The notes: generated from the letters alone by a model not told the origin. 64,000 bases of DNA from CAVTLG01 sp963735495 (GCA_963735495.1 CAVTLG010000009.1:1364001-1428000); one strand, 5' to 3'; counted from the first letter of the stretch, positions 9,612 to 18,648 are shown. Numbers and translations are program-made.

Positions 9612-11714
9612 CTACGATACAAATTTCCGTTTACTATTTAAGTAATCAACCAGCAAATACTCACCCAGGTTGTCTTTATCAGCATAGAAAGTGCGACCAT
9701 GATTGATCTGCGAGAGCTGATTGACAAAGGCGACCATCCACTGATCATCGTACAACATGAACGTGTTGATGGTGATACCATCACGCGTGCAGCGTTGAGC
9801 CTCTAACAGGGTCTGCTGCTCAGCAAATGGACTGGGATAAGAAAATTGCCAGCCCCCCATCTCCTCTTCGTACCAGACGGTCGGCCCACCGTCGGTAATC
9901 ATGATGATTTGCTTGTTGACACCACGGTGCCTGGCTAGGAGCTGACGCGCCAGCATCAATCCATGCGCCATGTTGGTGCCACGCTCGTTATCCATCGAAC
10001 TCATTTCAATCAATTCGTTCGGCTTGTATTCACGTGCGGCAAATGAGAAACCGACAATATACAGATTATCACGTGGAAACTGGGAACGGATCAAGCTTTC
10101 CAGGGCCACAGCAACCTTTTTGGCCGCTGGCTGGCAGCCGTTATAGATCATACTCAGGCTCATGTCGATCATCAAGACCGTTGATGACTGCGTGGTGAAT
10201 TCGGTGCGATAGACCTCAAAATCGTCTTTTGTGAGTCCCACAGGTGTGCCGGTGCCATGACGGCGCAACGCATTCATCAGGGTCTTTTCCAGATCCAGCA
10301 AGAAAGGATCACCGAATTGGTAGACCTTGCTCTCATCGGTCCGCTCACCACCAACACCACGAAATGGACTGACATGACGCCCAAAACCATCGCGCTTCAT
10401 CTTGTTAAAGATGTCCTGCAATGCCTTCTGGCCGATCTTGCGCATACCACGAGCCGTTAACTCCCAACGATTGCCCTTTTTCTGGATATAGCCCGCCTCC
10501 TCAAGCATCTGCATGAGTTCCTTCAACTGCTCAAGGGATTGATACTCCTCGTCACCCAACAACTCTTTGACTTGCTGGCTATCAATAGCGCTGATATCGT
10601 CCAGGCGGCGCGCATCCTGGAACTGCTCCTCCAGACCATCCATCTTCTGCAAGCGACCCATCATGCGCATGGCTTCGTTCAAAGGGAGCGACTCGTCGCC
10701 ACGGAACGGGAAACGCGTACGCACTTGATCCTCAGGCGTGAGTTCGGCCATGTGTTGCGCTAACTCCATCATGTCAACACGGATACGGTCGTCACCCATG
10801 AGTTGTTCCATCAGATCTTGCAACTCTTGCCGTTGCTCGGGCGACAGGTTATCCATGATACCCTGCATAGCCGCCATCTGCTGCTGCATCTGCTCGATCA
10901 GATCGTCCAGCGAATTGACGCCCGGGAAATACTGACCATGCTTCTGCATAAAAGAATCGAAGTCAGGCTCAAGTCCCTCCTGGCGTTCACGCAGCATCTT
11001 GTTGAGATCACGGATCATCTCGCGCATGTTCGCGATATCCTCGGGAGACATACTCTGCAACGATTGCTGCATACCCTGGAAGAACTGCTGCATCATCTGC
11101 TGCTGCAAACCCTCCAGCAACTCCTGAAACTTCTCACGCGCCTCATCATTCATAAAGTCATAATCAGAGAGACCCTTGACCTGACCAGGCACATCAGCAG
11201 GCAAACTATCCAGGAAATCTTGCTTGCGTTTGGCAATCATCTCCAACATCTTGCGCTTCTGCGCAGGTGAAAGGCCATCGTCGCCCTGCTCACCCTGACC
11301 CGCCTGTCCTTGCTGATCAGCGGGAGATTGCTGCTCCTGCGAGTCACTGTGGGGCTGGTCGCCGTTTTGCGCATCCAGACGCTGCTGAATCCCCTCCCGT
11401 TCCAATTGCTTGATTTCTTCGAGCTTCTGGCGCAAGTCGTCCATCACACCAGAAGCCATATTGTACTGATTAAATTGCTCCCGGCGTGAATTGCGCATGC
11501 GCTCCATCATTTCACGCAGGCCCATGGCACGACGACCGTCTTCGCCACGAATGCCCTCCTGCATCAGACGTTTGAGCGCCTGTTGCAGGTTGCCATTCTC
11601 CAGGTAATCATCGGAAAGTGCTTTCAGAACATCATCGGCATCAAGACCTTCGATGTTCTGTGAGCCATCCCAACGCGTATACCCATAGCGTCTTTTATAA
11701 AAACGTTCAAACAT
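9612..11714 (-). CDS. VWA-domain protein, partner of ChlI/MoxR-like ATPase
   Basis: 700 aa. Residues ~1-500 are helical, rich in Gln and Met with long acidic/Gln stretches; the C-terminal ~200 residues are a von Willebrand A domain with an intact metal site: DMSLS (DxSxS), a downstream TNMAHGL threonine and ITDGGPT aspartate. Such proteins pair with AAA+ ATPases of the MoxR/magnesium-chelatase I class as metal-insertion or folding machines. Here the ATPase is the gene immediately upstream (28-base gap). ATG at 11714 follows AAAAGGA. The client is unknown; no bacteriochlorophyll genes are nearby, so magnesium chelatase proper is unlikely. Confidence 0.85.
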   Translation of the reverse strand: MFERFYKRRYGYTRWDGSQNIEGLDADDVLKALSDDYLENGNLQQALKRLMQEGIRGEDGRRAMGLREMMERMRNSRREQFNQYNMASGVMDDLRQKLEEIKQLEREGIQQRLDAQNGDQPHSDSQEQQSPADQQGQAGQGEQGDDGLSPAQKRKMLEMIAKRKQDFLDSLPADVPGQVKGLSDYDFMNDEAREKFQELLEGLQQQMMQQFFQGMQQSLQSMSPEDIANMREMIRDLNKMLRERQEGLEPDFDSFMQKHGQYFPGVNSLDDLIEQMQQQMAAMQGIMDNLSPEQRQELQDLMEQLMGDDRIRVDMMELAQHMAELTPEDQVRTRFPFRGDESLPLNEAMRMMGRLQKMDGLEEQFQDARRLDDISAIDSQQVKELLGDEEYQSLEQLKELMQMLEEAGYIQKKGNRWELTARGMRKIGQKALQDIFNKMKRDGFGRHVSPFRGVGGERTDESKVYQFGDPFLLDLEKTLMNALRRHGTGTPVGLTKDDFEVYRTEFTTQSSTVLMIDMSLSMIYNGCQPAAKKVAVALESLIRSQFPRDNLYIVGFSFAAREYKPNELIEMSSMDNERGTNMAHGLMLARQLLARHRGVNKQIIMITDGGPTVWYEEEMGGWQFSYPSPFAEQQTLLEAQRCTRDGITINTFMLYDDQWMVAFVNQLSQINHGRTFYADKDNLGEYLLVDYLNSKRKFVS

Positions 11715-11741
11715 GTCGCGTGTTCCTTTTAGCTTAGCAAC

Positions 11742-13146
11742 CTAACGGCGATAGCGAACTTTGCCGTTGACTTCGTCCTTATTCAGACGTCGGTTGAGAT
11801 GTAAGCCCTCAAGAATAAATTCAATCGATGAGGCAATCGTCGCCGGGCTACCACGACCATTGAGCTTGTCAATCGCTTTGCTCAAGCCACCGACCTTCGA
11901 GAGCTGGTTCACATAATCCATGGAGGACATATCGTCGCCAACCTGTACGTTCAGGCCACGCTCGAAACCGGCGACCAGTTGCTCAAATTCACGCGTCTCA
12001 AAGTACTCACTAAAGACGCTCAAGATAGCTCCATTGACAAGCTTCTGCACAACGCGCTCTTCTTTCACATCACCGACCGCGTCGAGTTCGATCTTCCCGG
12101 AGGTTGAAGCGATAATGGCCGTGAGGTCACTGACGCGCGGCGCAACCTGACGCTCGTTGAGACGCAACGCGCGTCGGCAGGCATTACTCAGCACATTCTC
12201 ATAGTTTGAAACAGAAACGCGCACGCTCACACCCGAACGCTGGCTAATGTCGTTACTGCGGCGCGCCAGGTGCGTCACCTCGGCGACGACTTCCTTCATG
12301 AACGGCGGCACTAACATTTCCAGGCCATCGGTGGCGTAGTGGCTGCTCTCAGCTTCCATGATGCTGATCTCATGCTCGAACATCCAGCGGATAGTGCGTG
12401 CGAATTTCGGAGCCAACGCGGTCCTTCAAAGGCGTGATGATACGGCCACGATTGGTATAATCTTCCGGGTTAGCGCTGGCTACCACGTAGACATCGAGTG
12501 GCAAGCGAATCTTATATCCGCGAATCTGCACATCACGCTCTTCCATAATGTTCAAGAGACCAACCTGAATACGTTCGGCCAGATCGGGCAATTCATTAAT
12601 ACAAAAGATGCCACGGTTTGTGCGAGGAATCATCCCGTAGTGAATAGTCAGCTCATCGGAGAGATAGCGGCCTTCCGCTACGCGTATAGGATCGACCTCA
12701 CCGACAAGATCAGAAATGGTAATATCTGGCGTGGCTAATTTCTCACCATAACGCCGATCACGCGGTAGCCAATCAATTTCTACCAGATCGCCCTGCTCAG
12801 CGACCTTATCACGACATGCCTGACAAACAGGCTCAAAAGGATTATCATTAATCTCACAGCCAGCAATGACTGGCACAATCTCATCAAGTAAATTGACAAG
12901 ACTGCGCGCCATACGCGTCTTCGCCTGACCACGCTCGCCAAGGAAGATAATATCCTGGCCCGAGAGAATGGCATTTTCGATCTGAGGGATAACCGTATCC
13001 TCATAGCCAACAATCCCAGGGAAGAGATCTTCTCCCGTACGAATCTTCTGGATGAGGTTTTTCCGCATTTCTTCCTTGACAGAAAGCACCTTATATCCAT
13101 TTTCACGCAACTCTTGAATAGTGCGTGGCCGAGTAGTGATGGTCAT
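11742..13146 (-). pseudogene. ChlI/MoxR-like AAA+ ATPase, interrupted by a 1-base frameshift
   Basis: Two overlapping reading frames (13146-12370 and then to 11742) encode one protein of about 467 aa. Part one has Walker A GERGQAKTR and Walker B-like GIFCINELPDL, ending ...RTHYPLDVRA-stop; part two resumes EHEISIMEAESS. Removing one T from GATGTTCGAG (plus-strand 12379-12380) gives ...THYPLDVEHEISIMEAE, a seamless family sequence. The ATPase is expected to work with the VWA protein that follows. Both halves are otherwise intact, so a sequence error is more likely than decay; see findings. ATG at 13146 begins MTITTRPRTIQEL. Confidence 0.88.
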
Positions 13147-13406
13147 TCAGTTGTATACTACCTTTCTTAGGGGTTGACTCGTGTGATGCATGTCTGGGAT
13201 TGAGGATAAGTGACCGATCCTACATGATCCAACGGTACCGAAAACGGGTGGAACCATACTTGATTCTACAGCCTCAGGCAAGAAAACGCAAGGGGAAACA
13301 AGCCTCACTAGCCATCACACGAGGACAGAATAAAGAGGTCCCGCGCCATTTGGCTGGGCGCAGGACTCTCCTTGAAGGTTTTTCAAGCAAGTATGCTCAT
13401 CGAGCA

Positions 13407-15518
13407 CTAGACACCCGAGCGGCCAGGCAAGTGCTGGGGCATACTGGTGACAATAATACCGGGACGGAACAGGAGCGCAGCCTTCAATTGCAGCGCGGTT
13501 TGATTGTGCAAAAAGTGCTCCCATAAGTGGGCCACAATAAACTCCGGCAACAACACTGTCAAGGTGTACTCAGGATACAACTCATGCAGGGTATCGATGT
13601 AATTGAGCAATGGACGCGCCATAGAACGATAGGGCGACTCGATGATGACCAGCTCTGTCGCCTCATCTGCGGCAAGATTGTGTTGCCAACGCTCCCACGC
13701 CTCGCGCACTCTATGCGCATCCTCCGCATCAATAGCCACGTGGACCGCAATGACATGCCTGGAGATAGAACGCGCATAGGCCAGACTCTGCACCGAAACT
13801 CGATCCATACCAGCAATAGGCACAACGAAGAGGTGCTGAATGTCGGCAGGCTTGGACGGAATATTGGTTGTGCGTTCACGTTCAACACGCGTATAATGGG
13901 CGTGAATACCCATAAACATCAGTACGAGCAGCGGAATCAGGATCACCACAATCCAGGCTCCCGACATAAACTTGGTGACTGCAATGATCAGCGCGACAAG
14001 CAAGGTAGCAGTAGCCCCCATGCCATTGATGAGCATACGACGCAACCAGCCACGCTCGCGATCCCGCAAACGCCACCAGTGACGCACCATCCCACTCTGT
14101 GAGAGCGTAAAGGACAGAAAGACACCCACGGCGTACAGGTCAATCAGATGGCTCACATTCCCCTCGAAAATGATCAGCAAACTGCTGGCTAGAATAGCCA
14201 GCACAATAATACCGGTCGAGAAAGCCAGGCGATCACCACGGAATGCGAATTGGTGCGGCATGAAATTATCCCGCGCCAGCAACGAGGCCAGGCGAGGAAA
14301 GTCGGCATAGCTCGTATTAGCAGCCAGTGTCAGAATGAGCAACGTAGCAATCTGAAACAGATAAAACATGAAGGAAAGCGGTCCGCTAAACACCAGGCGC
14401 GAGAGTTGAGAGACCAGGGTGTGCGTACCGGTCGGATCAAGATGGACTGAACCTGCATATGTTAACGTCAATAAGGTAATACCGGCGAAGAGTGATCCCA
14501 GGATGAGCGCCATGGTCGTCAGCGTGGCCGCCGCATTGCGCGTCTCCGGTTTACGGAAGGCTGGCACGCCATTTGAGATAGCCTCGATACCGGTCATAGC
14601 CGAACAGCCAGAAGCAAATGCACGCAGGATCAGGAAAAAGGTCAGCGGCTCGGCAACTGGAGAGACCGGAAATGCAGCCATAAACGGTTGATGCTGCAAC
14701 ACATAGCCTTTGAAGAGGCCCACAATAATCAAAGCAAAGGCACTGAAGATGAAAAAGTAGGTCGGGATGGAGAAGATCGAACCCGATTCACGCACGCCAC
14801 GCAGATTGACAATGGTAATCAATACCACCAGAGTGACATCAATCAGCACAATATAATGGTCCATCGCACCATTGAACAACGCGGCAAAGTTGAGCACGCC
14901 GGAGGCGACACTGACCGAAACGGTGAGTACGTAGTCAATGAGCAGCGACGCGGCGGCAATCAGACCCGGTAGCGTGCCCAGGTTATCTTTCGCCACAATA
15001 TAAGAACCACCACCGTTGGGATAGGCCGGGATGGTCTGGCGATAAGAGATAACGACGATAGCCAACAGGGCGATGATGGCAATACTGAGAGGCAGCACAT
15101 TACCCAGGCTGTGCGAACCCGCACCCAACAAGATGAGCAGACACGCCTCAGTAGCGTAAGCAACCGAAGAAATGGCATCGGATGAGAGCACAGCCAGGGC
15201 TTTAAACCTGGTCAGGCGCTCGTTCTCAGCCTGTGAATTGGCGATAGGCGCGCCAATTAGCGTACGCTTGAGACGATAAAGCACTCGACCAGTTCCTCTA
15301 GGAGGTCCTGCAACGTCGTCTGTTGCCTCTAGCATGCCAGGGCTGACCCGTTTGAAAGAGACACGACTGGGACGGATAATACGCACACGCTCGTGCCCAG
15401 GATATTTCCCCTGAAAAACCTCGGCACGCGTTAGTAAGGCAGGATCATCATCCAGCGTTCCTGAGGTCTGCCTGCTATCATCTGTAGTAGCAGGAACTAG
15501 TTCTTCCCTTTGCTCCAT
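13407..15518 (-). CDS. APC-superfamily permease, KimA-like potassium importer
   Basis: About 703 aa from ATG 15518 (GGGAGAG upstream); a longer frame reaches 15584 but its first 22 residues look non-coding. After a charged ~100-residue tail come ~12 membrane helices beginning TRFKALAVLSSDAISSVAYA and AYPNGGGSYIVAKDNLG, which closely resemble B. subtilis KimA as I remember it. The last ~170 residues (QHLFVVPIAGMDRVSVQSLAYARS...) form a cytoplasmic universal-stress-like domain, as in KimA. Likely function is proton-coupled potassium uptake, though amino-acid transport cannot be excluded. I looked for a c-di-AMP riboswitch upstream and saw none. Confidence 0.8.
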   Translation of the reverse strand: MEQREELVPATTDDSRQTSGTLDDDPALLTRAEVFQGKYPGHERVRIIRPSRVSFKRVSPGMLEATDDVAGPPRGTGRVLYRLKRTLIGAPIANSQAENERLTRFKALAVLSSDAISSVAYATEACLLILLGAGSHSLGNVLPLSIAIIALLAIVVISYRQTIPAYPNGGGSYIVAKDNLGTLPGLIAAASLLIDYVLTVSVSVASGVLNFAALFNGAMDHYIVLIDVTLVVLITIVNLRGVRESGSIFSIPTYFFIFSAFALIIVGLFKGYVLQHQPFMAAFPVSPVAEPLTFFLILRAFASGCSAMTGIEAISNGVPAFRKPETRNAAATLTTMALILGSLFAGITLLTLTYAGSVHLDPTGTHTLVSQLSRLVFSGPLSFMFYLFQIATLLILTLAANTSYADFPRLASLLARDNFMPHQFAFRGDRLAFSTGIIVLAILASSLLIIFEGNVSHLIDLYAVGVFLSFTLSQSGMVRHWWRLRDRERGWLRRMLINGMGATATLLVALIIAVTKFMSGAWIVVILIPLLVLMFMGIHAHYTRVERERTTNIPSKPADIQHLFVVPIAGMDRVSVQSLAYARSISRHVIAVHVAIDAEDAHRVREAWERWQHNLAADEATELVIIESPYRSMARPLLNYIDTLHELYPEYTLTVLLPEFIVAHLWEHFLHNQTALQLKAALLFRPGIIVTSMPQHLPGRSGV

Positions 15519-15761
15519 GATTGTACACTCTCCCGTGTCCGCACGATTGGCTAAACCGTACGAGCGAATAAGCAGATCGGCCAACTCATAGAAAATATAT
15601 CTTCTGATTGCTCAATAAAGTATAAAGATAATGCGATAATCGCTCAAGAATCTCTCGCAAAAACAGTGCTTCTGCTCAGTACATTGCCGATTTACAGTGA
15701 ACAAGCGTGTCAGTTGATATGCGTCCAACCCGCCGCAAATCGCAGGGTTTCCAATCCTTAT
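15519..15761. other. Upstream region of the KimA-like gene
   Basis: Non-coding. Contains the presumed promoter of the minus-strand permease and, from 15721, the start of the structured repeat region. Outer arms AGGGTT (15744) and AACCCT (15818) bracket the first three-way-junction element. No gene is visible. Confidence 0.5.
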
Positions 15762-15810
15762 TCCGACCGCCAACGCTGCTACCTCATCTAGCTTCGCTCA
15801 GGCGGTCGGA
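15762..15810 (+). repeat. Three-way-junction repeat element, copy E1
   Basis: Outer arms TCCGACCGCC (15762-15771) and GGCGGTCGGA (15801-15810) are perfectly complementary. The 29-nt interior runs AAC, a 5-4-5 segment (imperfect stem here, 3 of 5 pairs), T, then the hairpin AGC-TTC-GCT, then CA. The 13-mer CTAGCTTCGCTCA (15788-15800) and the following GAGCAGA are shared with E2 and E3, while the outer stem is completely different. Confidence 0.7.
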
Positions 15811-15928
15811 GCAGAAGAACCCTGGCGAATAGGCGCGTTTTCCATGGCTTTAGCCCTTGCTTCTGGTGGACTAAAACCCTTCTGTGTCATTCATGCGGCA
15901 TATAAATAGCTATACGTGTTTTATGACA

Positions 15929-15962
15929 TAATATTCATTCTACATATCTAATATGAATATTA
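15929..15962. repeat. AT-rich inverted repeat
   Basis: TAATATTCAT (15929-15938) and ATGAATATTA (15953-15962) form a perfect 10-bp inverted repeat around a 14-base spacer, in a non-coding AT-rich stretch left of the mobile-element cluster. Could be an operator or a transposon-end relic; nothing decides between these. Confidence 0.5.
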
Positions 15963-16005
15963 CTTTATTGACAGTTCTAGTATGATAGACGCATATCCTA
16001 TTAGA

Positions 16006-16050
16006 CCGTCAGAAACGAAGCTGTCGCTTCTAGCTTCGCTCATCTGACGG
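16006..16050 (+). repeat. Three-way-junction repeat element, copy E2
   Basis: Outer arms CCGTCAGA (16006-16013) and TCTGACGG (16043-16050). Interior of 29 nt: AAC, stem GAAGC-TGTC-GCTTC, T, stem AGC-TTC-GCT, CA. Same layout and length as E1 but different outer and inner stem sequences, so pairing rather than sequence is kept. Followed by AGCAGA as in E1. Confidence 0.8.
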
Positions 16051-16077
16051 AGCAGAGAAAACGCAGCGATCTCCTTT

Positions 16078-16124
16078 CTGACACATGAGCCGAAGGCTAG
16101 CTACGTCAGTAGCCTTTGTGTCAG
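16078..16124 (-). repeat. Three-way-junction repeat element, copy E2' (inverted)
   Basis: On the minus strand: outer arms CTGACACA / TGTGTCAG, interior AAG, stem GCTAC-TGAC-GTAGC, T, stem AGCC-TTC-GGCT, CA (31 nt). Relative to E2 the two extra bases are one added C and one added G that form one additional base pair in the second hairpin. E2 and E2' converge across a 27-bp spacer, making a 119-bp imperfect palindrome (16006-16124). Confidence 0.8.
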
Positions 16125-16132
16125 TCTATCAA

Positions 16133-16162
16133 GAAACGCCGCTAGCTTCGCTCATCTGACGG
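16133..16162 (+). repeat. Three-way-junction repeat element, damaged copy E3
   Basis: GAAACG then CTAGCTTCGCTCA (16142-16154) and the 3' arm TCTGACGG (16155-16162) are present. The 5' outer arm has been lost and the first inner stem is shortened, so the full fold cannot form. Confidence 0.65.
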
Positions 16163-16208
16163 AGCAGAGAAAACGCAGCGATCTCCTTTCTGACACATGA
16201 GCCGAAGG

Positions 16209-16423
16209 CTAGTGGTCTGTCAATCTTCATTTGACAGGTAGTCCATAGCCATGAAACGAGGTGAAAAGCCGCCTCAGGTCATTTGGCAACTACTCAAATG
16301 AAGCTTGACGAAGCACTAGTGGTCTGTCAATCTTCATTTGACAGGTAGTCCATAGCCATGAAACGAGGTGAAAAGCCGCCTCAGGTCATTTGGCAACTAC
16401 TCAAATGAAGCTTGACGAAGCAC
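16209..16423. mobile_element. Two tandem 107-bp MITEs of the IS630 family
   Basis: Near-identical units begin at 16209 and 16316, period 107 bp (105 bp plus a TA). Each has inverted ends: GTCAATCTTCATTTGA at the left and CAAATGAAGCTTGAC at the right (with one mismatch in the shared part). The left end matches that of the adjoining IS630 element (TAGTGGnCTGTCAATCTTCATTTGA), so the IS transposase could mobilise them. They contain no open frame. Every junction carries TA, the IS630 target. Confidence 0.85.
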
Positions 16424-16425
16424 TA

Positions 16426-17662
16426 GTGGGCTGTCAATCTTCATTTGAAGGAAGGAGAAAGGATGAGGTATCCTTGAAAGTGAAATTTCAAAACAAGCAC
16501 ACGAACAAGGAGACCTCTATGGAAAAGATTATCATCAAGTTGAGCCAAGAGCAACGTGCCAGCTTACAACAACTGATAACAGCAGGAACTGCACCAGCTC
16601 GCAAAGTGATGCATGCACATATCTTGCTCAAAACCGACAGCAGCGAGCAAGGAGTCAACTGGTCCGATGAACAGATTCATGAAGCCTTTGGGGTCGGAAT
16701 GGCAACCATTTGGCGGGTGCGTCGACGGTTTGTAGAGCATGGGTTAGACGATGCGCTCAACCGACGTCCACAGCCCGAACGGCCCGAGAAGCGCATCTTC
16801 GACGGAGAGAAGGAAGCGCACCTCATTGCACTGACCTGTGGAGAGAAGCCAGAGGGAGAGGGGGAGTGGAGCTTGCGTTTCCTCTCCGAACGGTTGGTCA
16901 AATTGGGTCACGTAGAGCAGGTGAGTCATGAAACGGTACGCCAAGTGCTAAAAAAAACAAACTCAAACCATGGCTAAAGGAGCAATGGTGCATTCCTGCA
17001 AAGAAAAATGCAGACTTTGTGTATCATATGGAAGATGTGCTTCGCGTTTATATGCGTGCTTATGACCCACGTTTTCCGCAGGTGTGTCTGGATGAGATCA
17101 GCAAACAACTGCTCAAAGACAGCCGAGAAGGCTTACCCGCACGACCAGGAGATGTGGAAAAGTATGATTACGAATATGAGCGGCAGGGGGTGTGTAACCT
17201 GTTCTTGGCCTGCGAGCCATTGGCTGGCAGGCGATATGTCAAGGTCACTGAGCACAGGACCAAAGTCGACTTTGCTCACTTTGTCCGCGAATTGATCGAT
17301 AGGCATTACCCAACTGCCGAGAAGATTGTCCTGGTTATGGATAACTTAAATACTCATACGCTTGCGTCGTTTTACGAAGCATTTGAGCCTTCGGAGGCTG
17401 AACGCTTGTGTGAGAAACTGGAGATCCATTCTACCCCCAAGCATGGAAGTTGGTTAAATATGGCAGAGATCGAACTCTCGGTCCTTTCTGGACATCCCTT
17501 GAGGGGCCGTATTGGCACTCAGGCAGAGTTAGAGAGAGAAGTGATGACGTGGCAAACCACACGCAATCGGAAGGCGATCAAGGTCGACTGGCGCTTTACG
17601 ACCGCTGATGCCCGCATCAAGCTCAAGTATCTCTACCCTTCTATTGAACCTTGACAGTCCAC
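16426..17662 (+). mobile_element. IS630-family insertion sequence
   Basis: 1237 bp flanked by TA at 16424-16425 and 17663-17664. Terminal inverted repeats: left GTGGGCTGTCAATCTTCATT, right end read inward GTGGACTGTCAAGGTTCAAT, with similarity continuing to about 27 bp. It contains one transposase gene in two frames. Complete apart from the frame change, which is probably programmed. Confidence 0.9.
16519..17654 (+). CDS. IS630 transposase, two frames joined by probable -1 frameshifting
   Basis: ATG at 16519 follows AAGGAG. The first frame (helix-turn-helix half, residues 1-152) ends at a TAA near 16975. The second carries the DDE catalytic core: CLDE (first D), VLVMDNLNTH (second D), HGSWLNMAEIE (E), ending at 17654. 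The frames meet at a run of eight A (16950-16957): GTG CTA AAA AAA. Slipping back one base gives CTA AAA AAA AAC AAA CTC AAA, which reads on into the second frame. Such slippery A-runs are known in some IS families. The alternative is a lost A. Confidence 0.88.
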
Positions 17663-17687
17663 TAGAGGCGACAGCCTCGTTTCTGAC
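17662..17687 (-). repeat. Half copy of the three-way-junction element, cut by IS630
   Basis: On the minus strand: GTCAGA arm, AAC, stem GAGGC-TGTC-GCCTC, T, AG, then the IS boundary. It is a 24/26 inverted match to 16008-16033; the two differing bases sit opposite one another in the inner stem, keeping it paired (GAAGC/GCTTC against GAGGC/GCCTC). Confidence 0.75.
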
Positions 17688-18437
17688 TGTTTTAAGAGGG
17701 TCAAGCAGCCATTGACCGATATCGCTATCGGTATTGACATGGGACTCAAGCACTTCATGACCACCTCACTGGGCGACACAGTGGAGAACCCACGGTTCTT
17801 TCGTACCTCCCATGGTCGGCTCAAAAAGGCGCAAAGCAGTCTGGCGAAAAAGAAGAAGGGCAGCAATCGACGAGCAAAAGCCGTCAAACGAGTCGCGACT
17901 GCGCATAGGAAGATCAGGAATCAGCGCAAGGACTTTCAGCAGAAAGAGTCTCGTCTCCTGGTAGACACGTTTGAAACCATCGTCTTTGAAGATCTCTCGA
18001 TCCACCACATGGTGAAGAGACCGAAGCCGAAGCAGGATGAGAAGGGGAACTATCTTCCCAATGGGGCCGCTGCAAAAGGCGGATTAAACAAAAGTATTGT
18101 GGATGCTGGATGGGGGACCTTCATAGACCTGGTGAAGCACAAGGCAGCATGGGCCGGTGCGGTCACGGTCTTAGAAGTGGACCCCAACAAGACGAGCCAG
18201 ATCTGTAGCGCCTGCCACCAGGAGGGTGAGCACAAAGACCTCAGTGTCCGTACGCACACCTGCGTGTATTGTGGTGTAGTACTCGACCGAGATCACAATG
18301 CATCGATCAATATTCTCGACCGAGGGCTTGGACGAAGCCTACGCGAACCTGCATCCACGGGTACATTCCGTGGTGCTTTGCGTGAAGCCACTTGGTCTTT
18401 AGACCAAGTGGAGTGTCACATGCCGATGATTGGCTGA
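17688..18437 (+). pseudogene. tnpB: TnpB (IS200/IS605 family), N-terminus missing
   Basis: Only the C-terminal ~245 residues of this RNA-guided nuclease remain; the usual N-terminal 130-200 residues are absent and the IS630/MITE cluster lies directly upstream. The coding phase is open from VKQPLTDIAIGIDMGLKHF. All three RuvC acids are present: D in GIDMGLK, E in IVFEDLSI, D in LDRDHNASINI, along with the zinc finger CSAC...CVYC. The frame runs through the right-end hairpins and stops in flanking DNA (HMPMIG). Without its guide-binding N-terminus it should be inactive. No Y1 TnpA is present. Confidence 0.85.
18355..18419 (+). ncRNA. TnpB right-end hairpins / predicted 3' end of omega-RNA scaffold
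   Basis: Two hairpins: CCACGG-gtacatt-CCGTGG (18355-18373) and an 11-bp stem CCACTTGGTCT / AGACCAAGTGG with a TT loop (18388-18411), followed by AGTGTCAC. In IS605-type elements the right end finishes in a strong hairpin plus a TCAC/TCAA tail, and the guide begins directly after. By that rule the scaffold ends at 18419 and the guide would be the ~16 bases from 18420. Expression from a broken tnpB is uncertain. Confidence 0.6.
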
Positions 18438-18648
18438 GCGGAGAGTATGTGGTAGCTATTGGCAACGGAAATCACACGGAGCATAAAAGGCTCACCCACG
18501 CCTTGCGCGATTGCGAGGTACTCAAGCATAGACACAGCAGTAAAGATGTACAGTGAGAGCCAATTCGTGTTCGCTCACTGCTATAAGCGGCTAGAGTTTT
18601 CACGCAAGGTGCGGGTGAATCACGGAATTTCAACATTTACACTTGCGG

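Larger units (their letters stand above)
16030..16212 (+). repeat. 71-bp direct repeat, two copies 112 bp apart
   Basis: Identical 71-bp blocks at 16030-16100 and 16142-16212. Each runs from CTAGCTTCGCTCA of one element to GAAGGCTAG of the next, inverted one, and includes the constant spacer AGCAGAGAAAACGCAGCGAT. Ends form an imperfect inverted repeat (CTAGC-TTCG-CTCAT against CTAGCCTTCGGCTCAT). The second block ends at CTAG, whose TA was used as target by the first MITE. Confidence 0.85.

Noticed and set aside
15519..15600. c-di-AMP (ydaO) riboswitch before the KimA-like gene
   Set aside because: Expected because of kimA in Bacillus, but the conserved motifs are not present here or before the gene at 25710.
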